Shown here piece by piece: positions 5,725 to 6,502 of a stretch of 6,502 nucleotides of DNA (position 1 is its first letter; each line of letters opens with the position of its first letter). A model generated the notes under the pieces. The model saw only the letters and a list, made by a program, of their open reading frames with translations, was not told where the DNA came from and did not search any database. The stretch is taken from contig DIHJ01000116.1 in assembly GCA_002420105.1 (NCBI GenBank), positions 2,378 through 8,879 of the forward strand, in the 5' to 3' direction. Source of the stretch: Nitrospira sp. UBA5699. GTDB taxonomy: Bacteria > Nitrospirota > Nitrospiria > Nitrospirales > Nitrospiraceae. The position numbers were made by a program, and so were the translations under genes.

Positions 5725-6159
5725 CTACGGGGAAGGGGCTTCGAACAGAAACCTGACGCCTGCGAGGTGCATCGTGGTCCGGCGGCTCACCTCCAGGGGT
5801 TTGGTCCAGCGTACTTCCGCGAGTTTCGTGGCGCGCTGCCCGCCGGTGATGGAGGGCGTTCGAATTTCGAGGACCTGTCTTTCGCCGACGGTCTGGGGGA
5901 GCAGAAGCAACATTCCTCCGGCGCTGATGTTGACGGAGAACGCGCGGCCCTCAGAAAATTCGGCCTGGTCGTCGTTCGAGACGTTGGTGAGTTCGTAGGG
6001 ACAGACACGGATGCAGGAAATCCGCTCGCCATCCCTTCGCTCCTGTCGATCGGGCATGTCCGTTGTTCCGGGTTTGTCACCGCCGGAGGAGCGGGGTCGA
6101 TGACGGGGTTCGCGAGAAGAGGAGCCTGGTTTATCCCATCTCGATTGTGCCATCGCCAT
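5725..6159 (-). CDS. PilZ-domain protein, probable c-di-GMP receptor
   Basis: The 144-residue reading ends in a single PilZ domain (residues ~38-141). Both c-di-GMP binding motifs are present: RxxxR as R42-D-G-E-R46 and (D/N)xSxxG as N77-I-S-A-G-G82, followed by beta-strand-like segments (MLLLLP, QVLEIRTP, KLAEVRWTKPL, HLAGVRFLFE). PilZ proteins bind the second messenger c-di-GMP and control motility, biofilm or secretion through a partner; none is in view. The start is uncertain: the ATG at 6159 and the Met at residue 3 lack a good ribosome binding site, and residues 1-34 are a low-complexity basic/Ser/Pro stretch. The ATG at 6057 (residue 35, MPDRQERRDGERI) would give a 110-residue protein typical of single-domain PilZ proteins but is also weakly served. 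The 135-base gap to the dioxygenase holds a hairpin and a promoter. Confidence 0.85.
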   Translation of the reverse strand: MAMAQSRWDKPGSSSREPRHRPRSSGGDKPGTTDMPDRQERRDGERISCIRVCPYELTNVSNDDQAEFSEGRAFSVNISAGGMLLLLPQTVGERQVLEIRTPSITGGQRATKLAEVRWTKPLEVSRRTTMHLAGVRFLFEAPSP

Positions 6160-6382
6160 GCGGCGGGCCCCACGACTCCCGAATCGAGGAGGAAAGAAAA
6201 AGGTTCTGCAAGAGAGGCGAGACCTGTCTTCGTCGCTCCGTCGGCCAATAGGTCGTCAACGACCGAGGGATAGCCACCCTTCCCGCAAGGCAGAAACATG
6301 AGGCTATCAAAACAGCAGCATTTCCCGTACCTGAACCCAATGCCTTGATTTCTCAAACGTTAACGGTTGCTGGTTCCAAGCC

Positions 6383-6403
6383 ACTGTCAACTTTTCTGAC
6401 AGT
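6383..6403. repeat. Perfect inverted repeat ACTGTCA-N7-TGACAGT
   Basis: Two perfect 7-base arms flank a seven-base spacer (ACTTTTC), giving a 14-base centre-to-centre spacing, close to one and a half helical turns. The geometry could suit a dimeric DNA-binding regulator. The left arm overlaps a minus-strand TTGACA. No regulator can be named from the motif alone. Confidence 0.5.
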
Positions 6404-6430
6404 ACCCTGCCGTGCGCTGCACACAGGAGT

Positions 6431-6446
6431 GAGCTGGCGGCAGCTC
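6431..6446. repeat. Hairpin GAGCTG-GCGG-CAGCTC
   Basis: A perfect 6-bp inverted repeat with a four-base loop, eight bases before the plus-strand TTGACA at 6454. It lacks a U-run and could be an operator or part of a structured transcript. Confidence 0.35.
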
Positions 6447-6502
6447 TAAGTAGTTGACATTATGACGTATTCAAATCGTTCCGGCCCTGTCCGGCGGAAC
6501 TC

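Larger units (their letters stand above)
6160..6502. other. Gene-free right end rich in inverted repeats
   Basis: I see no convincing coding frame here. On the minus strand the segment lies just upstream of PilZ and could form GGTCG-TTGA-CGACC (6251-6264), a long stem GATAGCC/GGCTATC (6269-6275 with 6302-6308) enclosing CCTT/AAGG, and a TTGA-GAAA-TCAA tetraloop hairpin (6345-6356). Further right are ACTGTCA-N7-TGACAGT (6383-6403), GAGCTG-GCGG-CAGCTC (6431-6446) and GTTCCG/CGGAAC (6478-6500). TTGACA occurs on the minus strand at 6390-6385 and on the plus strand at 6454-6459, neither with a good -10. It probably holds the PilZ leader and the control region of a gene beyond the window. Confidence 0.45.

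Noticed and set aside
5787..6356. Minus-strand 189-codon frame overlapping PilZ and extending upstream
   Set aside because: It begins with TTG, lacks a ribosome binding site, has mixed third-position composition and loses to the PilZ frame, which has both c-di-GMP motifs.
6454..6482. TTGACA as a complete plus-strand promoter for a gene beyond the window
   Set aside because: The -35 is perfect but the sequence at normal -10 spacing (around CGTTCC) does not fit; left as part of the region description only.

Overview
The window is GC-rich, densely coding bacterial DNA. A signal peptide followed by an outer-membrane beta-barrel points to a Gram-negative cell. The gene style (ferritin-like/VIT1 fusion, hybrid kinase with a Cys-rich PAS, small PilZ protein, heme dioxygenase) would suit a Nitrospira-like or other environmental aerobe, but that assignment is impression rather than proof. 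I see no IS element, CRISPR array, tRNA or rRNA.

Layout. (1) Bases 1-369 (+) are the 3' end of a gene that begins outside the window; its family is uncertain. (2) Four bases away and convergent is a ferritin-like + VIT1 membrane protein of the MbfA/Erv type (374-1342, -), with an extended -10 promoter. (3) A 350-base divergent intergenic region holds that promoter and several small inverted repeats, and leads into (4) a soluble hybrid histidine kinase (1693-3189, +) with a four-cysteine PAS-like sensor, an NtrB-like kinase core and a C-terminal receiver. (5) After a perfect 18-bp palindrome comes a short minus-strand gene (3324-3449) for a 41-residue Cys/His-containing, single-helix membrane protein. 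It has a near-consensus sigma-70 promoter and a strong ribosome binding site and is easily missed. (6) Upstream of it on the same strand are an exported beta-barrel protein (3548-4225), an indoleamine 2,3-dioxygenase family protein with a GTG start (4387-5589) and a PilZ-domain c-di-GMP receptor (5725-6159). (7) The last ~340 bases hold no convincing gene but are rich in inverted repeats, and look like a structured leader and/or control region between PilZ and a gene beyond the right edge.

How they may work together. The genes do not form one evident pathway. The iron-handling fusion protein and the Cys4-PAS kinase are divergently transcribed, which makes metal or redox sensing a reasonable hypothesis for the pair. 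The dioxygenase (heme, O2, tryptophan) stands without other kynurenine-pathway genes in this window. The four minus-strand genes between 3324 and 6159 are separated by about 98-162 bases. At least the dioxygenase and the 41-residue gene appear to have their own promoters, so they are probably separate units rather than one operon.
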